A stretch of 64,000 bases of DNA from Mycolicibacterium cosmeticum (GTDB lineage: Bacteria > Actinomycetota > Actinomycetes > Mycobacteriales > Mycobacteriaceae). Below, in pieces: positions 34,116 through 42,825 of this stretch (its first letter is position 1; every line of letters begins with the position of its first letter). Location of the stretch: NCBI GenBank assembly GCA_016197365.1, contig JACPVS010000023.1, positions 1 through 64,000 of the forward strand, in the 5' to 3' direction. The position numbers and the translations under genes were made by a program. The notes beneath the pieces were generated by a model. The model saw nothing but the letters and a program-made list of their open reading frames with translations, searched no databases and was not told the origin of the DNA.

Positions 34116-34676
34116 TTAGCCGCCGCCCAGCGCTTTGAGCTCCTGGAGTGACTCGTCGAGCACCTCGGTCAGCGCACCGTCCCCGGCACCGATCCATCGT
34201 TCGAAGCCCACCTTGAAGATCGCGATGCCGGCCTCGGCGGTGACACGCGCCGTCAGCTCCGGGACACCGCGTCCGCGCAACGCCTCGGTCAGCGCAGCGC
34301 CGAGGGTCGCCAGCTTGCTCAGCTCCCGTTCCTGCAGCCCGGGGTCGGCGTCGATCACCGCCTGGCGCCGCCGGGCACTGCCCAGGCGGCCACCCATAAT
34401 CTCCCCCGCTGCCCGCAATCCGGCGCCGACCGCATCCAGCGGTGCGGTGCCCGCGGGCATACCGGCCACCGCCGCGACCATCGAGTCGGTCAGTGCGGCC
34501 TGCCCCGAGAACAGCACCTCGCGCTTGTCGGTGAAATGCCGGAAGAAGGTGCGTTCGGTGAGCCCGGCGCGCTCGGCGATCTGCGCGACCGTCGTCGCGT
34601 CGAAACCCTGCGCCGCATAGAGCTCGAGGGCCGCCTCCTCGAGGCGGCCTCGGGCGTTGGGCTGCCACCTGCTCAC
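34116..34676 (-). CDS. TetR-family transcriptional regulator
   Basis: A 186-residue TetR protein. The HTH lies at residues 10-55 (RLEEAALELYAAQGFDATTV, then AERAGLTERTFFRHFTDKRE). The C-terminal part is a helical ligand domain. It is divergent from the epimerase gene across 85 bases that hold two nested inverted repeats, so it probably represses itself and that gene. Confidence 0.88.
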   Translation of the reverse strand: MSRWQPNARGRLEEAALELYAAQGFDATTVAQIAERAGLTERTFFRHFTDKREVLFSGQAALTDSMVAAVAGMPAGTAPLDAVGAGLRAAGEIMGGRLGSARRRQAVIDADPGLQERELSKLATLGAALTEALRGRGVPELTARVTAEAGIAIFKVGFERWIGAGDGALTEVLDESLQELKALGGG

Positions 34677-34698
34677 ACGGAAATCCTAGCCGCCGGGA

Positions 34699-34736
34699 AT
34701 GACAGCGACTGTCATCGGTGTTGTCACCGATGACAG
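34699..34736. promoter_or_regulatory. nested operator palindromes (TetR / epimerase)
   Basis: ATGACAG-CGA-CTGTCAT (34699-34715) overlaps a longer perfect repeat CTGTCATCGGTG-TTGT-CACCGATGACAG (34709-34736). Together they give three TGACAG half-sites spaced in a short divergent promoter, fitting binding of two TetR dimers. Confidence 0.75.
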
Positions 34737-34761
34737 GTACTGACATCACTGGGAGGTTCTC

Positions 34762-35631
34762 ATGCGCATCTTCGTCACCGGAGCGTCCGGCTTCATCGGA
34801 TCGGCAGTCGTCGCCGAACTGGCCGGCGCCGGCCATCAGGTCACCGGCCTGGCCCGCTCACCCGAATCGGCCCGCGCGATCGAGGCCGCCGGCGCCACCC
34901 CACAGCACGGCGACCTCGCCGATCTGGACAGCCTGCGTGCGGCGGCCGAAAAGGCCGACGCCGTCGCGCATCTGGCGTTCCACCACGACTTCACCGACTA
35001 CGCGAATGCCAACGACCTGGACCGCAACGCCATCACCGCCCTGGGCGAGGCACTCGCCGGCTCGGACCGTGCGCTGGTGGTCACATCCGGGATGGCAGCG
35101 CTCGGATCCGGTGGACTGATCACCGAATCGGATGCCGCGTCACCCGGCGTGCCCCGGACGTCCGAGGCCGCGGGCCTGCCCTTCGCCGAACGCGGGGTCC
35201 GGGTCGTCGGGCTGCGGCTGCCACCGTCCGTGCACGGTATCGGCGACCACGGCTTCGTGCCGCGGCTCATCGAGATCGCCCGCGAGACCGGCGTTGCGGG
35301 CTATCCGGGCGACGGGTCCCATCGCTGGCCCGCCGTCCACCGCCTGGACGCGGCACGCGCATTCCGGCTGGTGATCGAGGGCGACATCCCGGCCGGCAGC
35401 ATCGTGCACGCGGTCGCCGAGGAGGGCATCGCCACCCGCGACATCGCCGCGGCCATCGGCTCCGGACTGGGGCTGCCGGTGCGCGCGGCCGAGCCCGAAC
35501 ACTTCGGCTGGCTGGGCGCGTTCTTCGCGCTGGACATGGCCGCGTCCAGCGAGCAGACCCGTAAAGCGTTGGGCTGGAACCCCACCGAGATCGGCCTGCT
35601 GGACGACCTGGCGCAGGGTCACTACTTCTAG
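34762..35631 (+). CDS. NAD-dependent epimerase/dehydratase family protein
   Basis: A 289-residue extended SDR. The Rossmann nucleotide loop TGASGFIGSAVVAEL is at residues 6-20, then GDLADLDSLRAAAEKADAVAHLAF. The Tyr-Lys catalytic pair of true epimerases is not evident, suggesting an atypical SDR (NAD(P)-binding reductase). The start is preceded by GGGAGG. It is divergent from a TetR regulator and probably under its control. Substrate unknown. Confidence 0.82.
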   Translation: MRIFVTGASGFIGSAVVAELAGAGHQVTGLARSPESARAIEAAGATPQHGDLADLDSLRAAAEKADAVAHLAFHHDFTDYANANDLDRNAITALGEALAGSDRALVVTSGMAALGSGGLITESDAASPGVPRTSEAAGLPFAERGVRVVGLRLPPSVHGIGDHGFVPRLIEIARETGVAGYPGDGSHRWPAVHRLDAARAFRLVIEGDIPAGSIVHAVAEEGIATRDIAAAIGSGLGLPVRAAEPEHFGWLGAFFALDMAASSEQTRKALGWNPTEIGLLDDLAQGHYF

Positions 35632-35641
35632 CGGGAAAAAG

Positions 35642-35674
35642 TCCAGGCCGGTCCCCATCGGGGACCGGCCTGGA
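35642..35674. terminator. bidirectional terminator between epimerase gene and katG
   Basis: A perfect 15-base stem, TCCAGGCCGGTCCCC / GGGGACCGGCCTGGA, with a 3-base loop. On the minus strand it is followed by a run of T residues (35636-35640), so it is mainly the katG terminator but can serve both convergent genes. Confidence 0.85.
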
Positions 35675-35687
35675 TCGGGGGCTGCAG

Positions 35688-37877
35688 TTAGAACAGATCC
35701 GCGTCGGTGACCTTGGTCCACGCCGCGACGAAGTCCTTGACGAACTTCTCCTTCGCACCGTCCTCGGCGTACACCTCGACGAGCGCACGCAGCTGCGAGT
35801 TCGACCCGAACAGCAGGTCGACGCGGCTGGCGGTCCACTTCGGTGCACCGCTGCTGCGGTCGGTGCCGACGTAGGTGCCGGCATCGGCGGCCGACGGCGC
35901 CCACTTGGTGCTCATGTCCAGCAGGTTGACGAAGAAGTCCGTCGTCAGCTGGCCCGGCTTGTCGGTAAGCACACCGAGGGCGCTGCCCTGGTAGTTGGCA
36001 CCCAGCACACGCAGGCCACCGACCAGCACGGTCAGCTCGGGACCGGACAGGTTCAGCTGGTTGGCCCGGTCGATGAGCACGTACTCCGGCGGCAGCGGCA
36101 GGCCCTTGCCCGCGTAGTTGCGGAAGCCGTCGGCCTTGGGCTCCAGGTAGGCGAACGACTCGACGTCGGTCTGCTCCTGGGTGGCATCGCCGCGGCCCGA
36201 GGTGAACGGCACCGTGATGTCGAATCCGGCTGCCTTGGCGGCGGTTTCGACACCGACATTGCCGGCCAGCACGACCAGATCGGCGAACGACACCGTGACC
36301 CCGGCCGAGGCCGCGATGTCCTCCAGCTTGGCGATGATCGGGACCAGCTCGTCGGTCTCGTTGGCTTCCCAGCCCAGCTGCGGCTGCAGCCGCAGCCGTC
36401 CGCCGTTGGCGCCGCCACGCATGTCGCTGTGCCGGTAGGACGCAGCGGCCTTCCATGCGGTCGAAACCAGCTGCGGCACAGTCAGGCCCGAGCCCGCGAT
36501 GGCCGTCTTCAGGGTCGCGACGTCGGCGTCACTGAGCTTGGTGCCGGCCGGGGTGATGTCCTGCCAGAGCCAGGTCTGCTGGGGAACCAGCGGCCCGAGG
36601 TAGCGCGAGACGGGGCCCAGGTCACGGTGCAGCAGCTTGAACCACGCGTTGGCGAAGGCCTCGGCCAACTCCTCCGGGTGATCCAGCCAGCGCCGGGTGA
36701 TCGCGCCGTAGATGGGGTCCAGCCGCATCGACAGGTCGGTGGTCAGCATCGCCGGGTGCGTCTTGCCGTCGCCCTGCGCCATCGGCACCGAGTTGGCCCA
36801 GCCGCCGTCCTTGGGCTTCCACTGGTTGGCGCCCGCGGGGCTCTTGAAAAGTTCCCACTCGTTGCCGTAGAGGATCTCCAGGAAGGAGTTGTCCCACTTG
36901 GTCGGGGTGTGGGTCCACGTCACCTCGAGGCCACTGCTCACGGTCTCGTTACCGACGCCCGAGTTGGCCCAGCCCAGGCCCTGCAACTCGAGCGGTGCCG
37001 CTTCGGGCTCGACGCCGTTCTCCACCTCGGTGGCGCCGTGCGTCTTGCCGAACGTGTGGCCGCCGACGATCAGCGCCGCGGTCTCCTCGTCGTTCATCGC
37101 CATCCGGCCGAAGGTCTCGCGGATGTCGATGGCCGCGGCCACCGGATCCGGATTACCCTCGGGGCCTTCGGGATTCACGTAGATCAGGCCCATGTGGCTG
37201 GCGCCCAGCGGGTTCTCCAACTTGGTCCGGTCGGTGCCGGAGCCGGCGTAGCGCTCCTGGCTGCCCAGCCACTCGTGCTCGGCGCCCCAGTAGATGTCCT
37301 CTTCGGGCTCCCAGTAATCCGGGCGGCCGAACGCGAAGCCCGCAGTCTTGAAGCCCATGTTCTCCAGGGCGCGGTTGCCTGCGTAGACCAGCAGATCCGA
37401 CCAGGACAGCTTCTGGCCGTACTTCTTCTTGACCGGCCACAGCAGGCGGCGGGCCTTGTCCAGGCTGACGTTGTCGGGCCAGCTGTTCAGCGGCGCGAAC
37501 CGCTGCATGCCCTTACCACCACCACCGCGACCGTCCTCGACGCGGTAGGTGCCCGCGGCGTGCCACGACATCCGGATGAAGAACGGGCCGTAGTGCCCGA
37601 AGTCGGCAGGCCACCAGTCCTGCGAGTCGGTCATCACGGCGTCGACGTCGGCGGCCAGCTGATCGAAGTCCAGCGTCTGCACGGCCGCGCTGTAGTCGAA
37701 GCCGGGGTCCAGCGGATTGATGACGTCGGGATCCTTCTGCAGGATCTTCAGGTTGACCGCGTTGGGCCACCAGTCGCGGTTGCTGCCACCCTCGACGGGC
37801 GGCTTGATCCGCATCGGGCAAGCGTTCTCGGCGGGCTCTGTCTGGGCTTCACCGATGGGCGGGGACGTTTCGGGCAT
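35688..37877 (-). CDS. katG: catalase-peroxidase KatG
   Basis: A 729-residue bifunctional heme catalase-peroxidase. The distal site RMSWHAAGTYR (W about 105, H about 106), the Tyr of GLIYVNPEG (about 233) and the Met of GRMAMND (about 259) make the Met-Tyr-Trp adduct required for catalase activity. The proximal heme His is in VGGHTFGKTHG. The segment SSGLEVTWT keeps a serine at the position of M. tuberculosis Ser315. It destroys peroxide and in M. tuberculosis activates isoniazid. It follows furA by 34 bases, the standard FurA-regulated operon. Confidence 0.97.
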   Translation of the reverse strand: MPETSPPIGEAQTEPAENACPMRIKPPVEGGSNRDWWPNAVNLKILQKDPDVINPLDPGFDYSAAVQTLDFDQLAADVDAVMTDSQDWWPADFGHYGPFFIRMSWHAAGTYRVEDGRGGGGKGMQRFAPLNSWPDNVSLDKARRLLWPVKKKYGQKLSWSDLLVYAGNRALENMGFKTAGFAFGRPDYWEPEEDIYWGAEHEWLGSQERYAGSGTDRTKLENPLGASHMGLIYVNPEGPEGNPDPVAAAIDIRETFGRMAMNDEETAALIVGGHTFGKTHGATEVENGVEPEAAPLELQGLGWANSGVGNETVSSGLEVTWTHTPTKWDNSFLEILYGNEWELFKSPAGANQWKPKDGGWANSVPMAQGDGKTHPAMLTTDLSMRLDPIYGAITRRWLDHPEELAEAFANAWFKLLHRDLGPVSRYLGPLVPQQTWLWQDITPAGTKLSDADVATLKTAIAGSGLTVPQLVSTAWKAAASYRHSDMRGGANGGRLRLQPQLGWEANETDELVPIIAKLEDIAASAGVTVSFADLVVLAGNVGVETAAKAAGFDITVPFTSGRGDATQEQTDVESFAYLEPKADGFRNYAGKGLPLPPEYVLIDRANQLNLSGPELTVLVGGLRVLGANYQGSALGVLTDKPGQLTTDFFVNLLDMSTKWAPSAADAGTYVGTDRSSGAPKWTASRVDLLFGSNSQLRALVEVYAEDGAKEKFVKDFVAAWTKVTDADLF

Positions 37878-37911
37878 GGAAACCTTTCCGGGGCTGACGG
37901 ATTACTGGTGA

Positions 37912-38358
37912 TCAAACACTTTGTGCCAGGGCACAATCGGGGCATACACCCCAATAGATGACCTCGGCCTCATCGATCGCGAAACCGAGATCGTCGGATG
38001 CCGTCAGACACGGTGCCTCGCCGACCGCACAGTCGACGTCGGCGATCACACCGCACTTTCGGCACACCACATGGTGGTGGTTGTCCCCGACCCGGGACTC
38101 GTAACGAGCCACCGAGCCCGAAGGCTGGATTCGCCGCACCAGGCCGGCCGCAGTCAGCGCGTTGAGCGCGTCGTACACCGTCTGGTGCGAGACTTCCGGC
38201 AGTTCCGCCCGCACCGAACGGATGACCGTGTCGGTGTCGGAATGCGGATGACCGTGCACGGCGCCCAGCACCGCGACCCGGGGACGGGTGACGCGCAGAG
38301 AGGCATCCCGCAGCATCTGCGCGAACTCCTCTGCCGTACCCACGCAGACGAGTCTCAC
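37912..38358 (-). CDS. furA: Fur-family repressor FurA
   Basis: A Fur-type metal- and redox-responsive repressor of katG. The winged-helix domain spans about residues 20-85 (LRVTRPRVAVLGAVHGHPH, SHQTVYDALNALTAAGLVRR), the dimer/metal part has NHHHVVCRKCG and a second pair in VCPDCALA. Identity to M. tuberculosis FurA is evident (SGSVARYESRVGDNHHH). The GTG at 38358 is the first start; a GTG at 38343 (VGTAEEFAQ) aligns better with known FurA and is equally likely. The gene is likely transcribed from an operator-overlapped promoter just upstream. Confidence 0.92.
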   Translation of the reverse strand: MRLVCVGTAEEFAQMLRDASLRVTRPRVAVLGAVHGHPHSDTDTVIRSVRAELPEVSHQTVYDALNALTAAGLVRRIQPSGSVARYESRVGDNHHHVVCRKCGVIADVDCAVGEAPCLTASDDLGFAIDEAEVIYWGVCPDCALAQSV

Positions 38359-38360
38359 CC

Positions 38361-38380
38361 CTTAACTGGAATTAGTCAAG
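38361..38380 (-). promoter_or_regulatory. AT-rich FurA-type operator/promoter
   Basis: An AT-rich island in otherwise GC-rich DNA directly before furA, with imperfect arms CTTAACT and AGTCAAG around GGAATT. Mycobacterial FurA is known to autoregulate through an AT-rich sequence just upstream of furA; this matches in position and symmetry. Confidence 0.65.
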
Positions 38381-38459
38381 AAAAAGGTTGGCAAGCTTCA
38401 GGTGACATCCGGACATGCGAAAGCCCCGACCATCGGCCGGGGCTCTCGGGCAAACGAGG

Positions 38460-38741
38460 TCAGTGCGTCATACGGTGCGACGAGCCGCCCCGGACGGCGA
38501 CGTAGATGGCGATCAGTCCGGCCGCGACGGCGATGCCGACGACGAACGGGATGATCTGCCAGCCGCCGTTGGCGTTCTGGTAGCCGAGTTGATAGGTCGC
38601 CCAACTGCCGATCAGCGAGCCGAGGGCGCCGAGCACGACCGTCATGAGGACGCCGATGTCCTGCTTGCCCGGCATGACCAGCCGAGCCAGCACACCGATG
38701 ATCAACCCGACGACGAGGGCGCTGATGATGGTCCCGATCAT
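38460..38741 (-). CDS. GlsB/YeaQ/YmgE family membrane protein
   Basis: A 93-residue protein with three hydrophobic helices and the family glycine pattern (IGTIISALVVGLIIGVLARL, GKQDIGVLMTVVLGALGSLIG). The start ATG at 38741 has AGGAG 8 bases upstream. These small transglycosylase-associated proteins are stress-induced in several bacteria. A weak hairpin (AGCCCCG / CGGGGCT, 38422-38444) after its stop may be a terminator. Confidence 0.88.
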   Translation of the reverse strand: MIGTIISALVVGLIIGVLARLVMPGKQDIGVLMTVVLGALGSLIGSWATYQLGYQNANGGWQIIPFVVGIAVAAGLIAIYVAVRGGSSHRMTH

Positions 38742-38811
38742 GGTCGTACTCCTATCCGTAGACGTGCGCCCCAGTGACGCGCACAACGGAAATGCCCGCT
38801 GCGGACGGCGT

Positions 38812-39528
38812 TCAAACCAAATCGACGACCGAACCGTCCGTGTTCGTCGCTGCGCGGTCGGCGAGCCGGGCGGCGATGACCTTCACCGGGGTGTTGGACT
38901 CCTGCGACACCCGCCGCAACAGCTCGAAGGCTCGGACCGAGTCCACGTTGAAGCGCTCCATGATGATGCCCTTGGCCTGCCCGATCAGGTCGCGGCTGGC
39001 CAGCGCGGACTCGAACTGCAACTGCCGGTTGGCGGTCACCAGCGAGATGGCCGCGTGGGTGGCCAGCATGGCCCCCAGCGCCTCCGGTTCGGCAGTGAAG
39101 GACCCTGTTCCGAACCCGAACAGGTTCAGCGCGCCGCTGTCGGCTCCCTTGGTGTAGAGCCGGAAGGACATCACGCTGAGCACGCCTGCAGAGATGGCGA
39201 CCTTGCTGAACCGCGGCCAGCGGCTGTCGGTGCGCAGGTCGTTGCACCGCACGATGACGTCGCGCTCCGCGGCGTCCACGCAAGGACCCTCCCCGGTGTC
39301 CCGCTGCGCATGGTCGAGCGTCCTGGCCACCTCCGATGTCCCTGCGAGAGTGGTGAAGTCACCGTCCTTGATCAGCAGCACACCGGCGCAGTCGACGCCG
39401 TCGATGAGTGCCACCGCGGCCTCGGTGAGCTCGGACAGGGTGCGCTCGATCGGCTGCCGCCCGTCCACGGCGGTGCTGGCCAGGTCCTCCATCGCCGCCG
39501 CGAGGGCGCCGTCGTAGCTATGCGTCAC
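38812..39528 (-). CDS. GAF-ANTAR RNA-binding antiterminator
   Basis: A 238-residue signalling protein. A GAF sensor domain covers about residues 20-165 (CAGVLLIKDGDFTTLAGTSE, GPCVDAAERDVIVRCNDL), and an ANTAR RNA-binding domain ends it (LIGQAKGIIMERFNVDSVRA). ANTAR proteins bind paired hairpins in nascent mRNA to prevent termination. The GTG at 39528 has GGAAG upstream; a GTG at 39564 that overlaps the AraC stop by one base is also possible. It is cotranscribed with the AraC gene. Confidence 0.85.
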   Translation of the reverse strand: MTHSYDGALAAAMEDLASTAVDGRQPIERTLSELTEAAVALIDGVDCAGVLLIKDGDFTTLAGTSEVARTLDHAQRDTGEGPCVDAAERDVIVRCNDLRTDSRWPRFSKVAISAGVLSVMSFRLYTKGADSGALNLFGFGTGSFTAEPEALGAMLATHAAISLVTANRQLQFESALASRDLIGQAKGIIMERFNVDSVRAFELLRRVSQESNTPVKVIAARLADRAATNTDGSVVDLV

Positions 39529-39563
39529 CGCGCCGTCTTCCGCGTCATCAGCACACCCTCTCA

Positions 39564-40538
39564 CTAACTTCGCAATGTCATGTGCGGGCTGACACCATAA
39601 GTCTGGCGATAGAGCACCGCAAAGCGTCCGGTATGGCCGAATCGCCAGCGCCGCGCCACCTCGGACACCGTGGTGCTGCTCTGATGGGCCGCCACCAGGT
39701 CCAGGTGGGCGCGCTGCAGCCGCACCCGCCGTAGATGTTCGGTGGGCGTCTCGTCGAGGTGCTTGCGGAAGAGGTACTGCACCGCCCGCGGCGACAGATG
39801 TACGGCTGATGCGATCTCCTGCACGCCGATCTCCTCGCGCGCCCGCGCGGCGATGAACGCGATGGCCCGGCGCAGCGATACGGGAATGTCGGCGTCGTAT
39901 CGGGTGGGCGCCGAATCCGCGCCCACCGCGGTGAAACAGGACAGCGCCGCCACCGCCAGCAACTGTCCGCACGCCTCGATCAGGGCGCGCGGCGCCCCCG
40001 TGACCAGCGCTGCCGTGGCGTACTCGACGGTGCGTTTCCAGGCCGCGGCCAGTTCGGGTGTGGCCGGCTGGGAATCCAGCGCTCGTAGGGGATCGGCGGA
40101 GGCACTCAGGCGCTCGTCCGCGGCCCTGCGGAGCAGCCAGGTGTCGACGGTGACGACCGCGATGGTGCCCGTCTCCACGACGGCCGACCAGGCCCGTCGC
40201 TCATCGGCGAGTACGGAGTCGCCGCGCCGGATCTCGTCGCCGCCGTTGGTGCGCACCGTGCCGTCGAGGACCGTGACGATCATCAGCCCGGACTCCGGCC
40301 GCGCGGCGACCCGGCCCCGCGCTCGGATGCCGATCTCGTCCACAGCGAAGCCGGCGGCGACGCTGCGCCGGTGCGTCACCTCATTGCCGGGACCGATTCC
40401 TTCGACGTGCAGCGACTCGGCGTAGTGGTCATCGGCAGGCACCTGTTCCGCGGTGGCATCGGCGGCGACGAACGCGCCGTTGAGCCCAGCCGACGGGGGC
40501 GTCTCAGCGACGGGGTACACGGGGATATGCAGATTCAC
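39564..40538 (-). CDS. AraC-family regulator
   Basis: A 324-residue protein ending with an AraC-type double HTH: VQEIASAVHLSPRAVQYLFRK and a second helix pair (TVSEVARRWRFGHTGRFAVL, then YRQTYGVSPHMTLRS). The N-terminal part resembles an AraC-binding-like cupin sensor (GLMIVTVLDGTVRTNGGDEIRRGD). GTG at 40538 is taken as start; no strong ribosome site. It heads a two-gene unit with the GAF-ANTAR gene. Confidence 0.82.
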   Translation of the reverse strand: MNLHIPVYPVAETPPSAGLNGAFVAADATAEQVPADDHYAESLHVEGIGPGNEVTHRRSVAAGFAVDEIGIRARGRVAARPESGLMIVTVLDGTVRTNGGDEIRRGDSVLADERRAWSAVVETGTIAVVTVDTWLLRRAADERLSASADPLRALDSQPATPELAAAWKRTVEYATAALVTGAPRALIEACGQLLAVAALSCFTAVGADSAPTRYDADIPVSLRRAIAFIAARAREEIGVQEIASAVHLSPRAVQYLFRKHLDETPTEHLRRVRLQRAHLDLVAAHQSSTTVSEVARRWRFGHTGRFAVLYRQTYGVSPHMTLRS

Positions 40539-40749
40539 GGACGGTCCGCTCTGACAAATGTGGCCAGTGACAGCGGCCCGTTCACCCGAAAGGCGAACAG
40601 GGCCGGGACGGCTTTTGCTCAGCCGGACCACAGTCAGCATACCGTCCGCCGCCGTGGACCTTGTTTTGCTGGGGCTGCACCGGGTACGCCCCTGCCGCCA
40701 CACGGCCCACCACGGGGGGCACGGGCCGCGAGTCGGACGGGAGAAGCGC

Positions 40750-41245
40750 GTGAGCATCATAGTCGACGGACCCGTGCGCGGTACGTCGGGCGATTCCACG
40801 CTGCGTTGCGCCGGGACACTGGATGCGACGACCTACCGCACCCTGCGCGACATCGTGATCGACGCGGTTCTCGAGGAGCCGCCCGTCGTCATCGTCGATG
40901 TCGACGCGTTGCGGGTCCCCGTCGTATCGGCATGGTCGGTGTTCACCAGCGCCCGCTGGCATGTCAGCGCGTCTGGCCCGACGTTCCGGTGGTGCTCGCA
41001 TCGGCTGACGACGATGTGCGGAAAATGCTCTGCCGCAACGACGTCGAGGCCGCAGGTGTGCCCGGCTACCCTTCGTGGTGTCCAGCGCGGCCCTCGCCCG
41101 CGAGCTGGTCGGCACCTGGCTGACCGTCGCGTCCGAACTCGTCGAAAACGCTCTCCTGCATACCGAATCAACACCGTCACTGATCCTCGAATGCGACGGG
41201 GACAAGATCACCGTGGGCCGTCTGGGTCCGGAGAACGCCCTGTAG
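40750..41245 (+). pseudogene. frameshifted STAS-HATPase (anti-sigma-type) gene
   Basis: Protein-like sequence changes frame at least twice. Frame one starts at GTG 40750 after GGGAG with a STAS domain (STLRCAGTLDATTYRTLRD, EPPVVIVDVDALRVP). Near 40970 the sense moves to a second frame (WPDVPVVLASADDDVRKMLC), and near 41075 to a third (FVVSSAALARELVGTWLTV, then ASELVENALLHT), which holds the N-box of an RsbW-type HATPase. A stop at 41243 ends it before the ATP-lid motifs; later bases hint at still another frame. The parent would be a STAS plus HATPase sigma-factor-control protein. Unless the read has errors, it is inactive. Confidence 0.75.
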
Positions 41246-41302
41246 CGGGCCGTCGGCCGATTCGCTCGGCGGACCGGGATAGCCACGCAGCGAACATCAT
41301 TC

Positions 41303-41986
41303 GTGGCTGGCGACGCTGCGAGCCCGGTGCCGATCTACGGTGTCGCGATGGTCGACGATCTGCCGGTACCCGACACACCACGGGCGGGTGCCTTCCGGTA
41401 TCTGTCCGCGTTCGACACGTGGGAATGGTCGGACGAGGTGGCGCTGATGCACGGCTATCAGCCGGGCACGGTGACCCCGACGACGGAGCTGATGCTGGCG
41501 CACAAGCACCCCGACGATCGCACGACGGTGGCCGAACTGATCGAGAACGTGCGCAGGCACGGCGCGGCGTTCAGCAGCAGGCATCGCATCATCGACACCG
41601 CAGGACGGACCCGGCTGGTGGTGGTGGTCGGCGACCACATCGTCGACGCCGACGGCACCCCGTCCGGCACGGCGGGCTTCTATGTGGACATCACCGCGGG
41701 CTTCCACGCCGATATCCAGCAGGAGGTGACCGCCGAGCTGGAGTCGATCAGCAGGCGCCGAGCCGCCATCAACCAGGCCGTCGGCATGCTGATGTTGCGG
41801 TACGCCCTGACCCCGGCCCAGGCGTTCCGGGTGCTGACCACCTTGTCGCAGAATTCGAATGTGAAGCTGCGCGACCTGGCCGAGCGGCTGGTCGAGCAGG
41901 TGCAGACCGCCGCGACACCACTGCTGACCGACGGTGCGGCAACGCTTTTCGACGACTGGCTCAATGCTGCCGGGCGGCGGCCCTAG
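41303..41986 (+). CDS. PAS-ANTAR signalling protein
   Basis: A 227-residue protein with a PAS-fold domain at about residues 30-130 (TWEWSDEVALMHGYQPGTV, LAHKHPDDRTTVAELIE, RTRLVVVVGDHIVDADG) and a C-terminal ANTAR domain (INQAVGMLMLRYALTPAQAF). Such PAS-ANTAR proteins are common in mycobacteria. The start may be at 41303 (GTG) or at ATG 41348. It lies just after the broken STAS-HATPase gene and overlaps the convergent STAS gene by 26 bases. Confidence 0.85.
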   Translation: MAGDAASPVPIYGVAMVDDLPVPDTPRAGAFRYLSAFDTWEWSDEVALMHGYQPGTVTPTTELMLAHKHPDDRTTVAELIENVRRHGAAFSSRHRIIDTAGRTRLVVVVGDHIVDADGTPSGTAGFYVDITAGFHADIQQEVTAELESISRRRAAINQAVGMLMLRYALTPAQAFRVLTTLSQNSNVKLRDLAERLVEQVQTAATPLLTDGAATLFDDWLNAAGRRP

Positions 41987-42434
41987 GCATCTGGCCCTTG
42001 TCGCCGGGGTGCGCGATCTGCACGATCGGCAGATGGGTTGCGGCGGCGGCGAACGCCTCCTCGAGGGACGCGGTCGTAGGTACCTCCCCGTCCGCGTCGA
42101 ACCGTCGCAGCAGCCGCCGGACCGCAGCCGAGGGAATGACGGTCCACCGGGTGTCGGCAAGCGCACAGCGAACGTTCAGGAGCCGCAGCGCCTCGAACCC
42201 GGACACCGACATGTACCGGACGCCGCCGAGGTCGACGATCAACGAGCAACTCAGCATCGCCCGGTCCAACACGACGTCGATCAGGTCGTCGACGTTCGCG
42301 GCGTCGATGACACCGTCGACGACCACCACCGTGACCGCGGGGTCATACCACCGGGTGGTCACGGACAGGACCGTGTCCGCGCGGCGGGGGGCACGCCGCT
42401 GTGGGGTTCCGGGCCGGTTCGAGCTCTGCGTCAT
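41961..42434 (-). CDS. STAS-domain anti-sigma-factor antagonist
   Basis: A 157-residue STAS protein from ATG 42434, which has AGGAAG 6 bases upstream. The fold is shown by AVTVVVVDGVIDAANVDDLI, then CSLIVDLGGVRYMSVSGFEA, where the serine in the YMSVSG loop is the usual phosphorylation site of SpoIIAA/RsbV proteins. It likely releases a sigma factor by binding an RsbW-type kinase. No intact partner kinase is nearby; the neighbouring broken gene contains one. Confidence 0.82.
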   Translation of the reverse strand: MTQSSNRPGTPQRRAPRRADTVLSVTTRWYDPAVTVVVVDGVIDAANVDDLIDVVLDRAMLSCSLIVDLGGVRYMSVSGFEALRLLNVRCALADTRWTVIPSAAVRRLLRRFDADGEVPTTASLEEAFAAAATHLPIVQIAHPGDKGQMPRAAARQH

Positions 42435-42825
42435 CGGCGACTTCCTGACTCCGGGGACGCGCCCGCCGTCGAGCCGGCCGTCCGCACGCGGGTGCTTTCG
42501 AGCAAGCTGTTGTTTCAACTTTCGACCAGGATAGTGACCTATCGCACACACTGCGATCCATACCAAAAGGTCTTCGGTTTGCGGATGAGTCGGCGCCGGC
42601 GTCGTTGAGCAGGTATCCCCGCGGCGATGCGCTTTGCCGCGAGTGCCCGGCCCTTGACGCGCGGTGCCGCGATGTCCACCAAACGAAGAGGTCCGGCCCT
42701 GCGCCGACGCGTCCCGGCGGTACGATTTCTCGATATGCAGCGCACGTCACAGACCGGCTCCGGAGTGATAACTCCCATCGCGCTACGATTCCCTGAATAG
42801 TTAGCGCTGCTAGTATATTTGTGCT
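42435..42825. promoter_or_regulatory. intergenic region with leaderless-type promoter for the acyl-AMP ligase
   Basis: A 391-base spacer without a credible gene. At its end TAGTATATTT (42811-42820) is an AT-rich -10-like box 6-10 bases before the ATG at 42826. No Shine-Dalgarno sequence is visible, so a leaderless transcript is likely. The left part should carry the STAS gene promoter in the opposite direction; nothing distinctive is seen there. Confidence 0.5.

Noticed and set aside
34003..34836. 277-residue frame across the TetR gene and operator
   Set aside because: Arg/Gly-rich shadow that crosses the operator palindromes and the opposite promoter.
42539..42778. 79-residue reading frame between the STAS and FAAL genes
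   Set aside because: Arg-rich, no ribosome site, no recognisable pattern; treated as intergenic.
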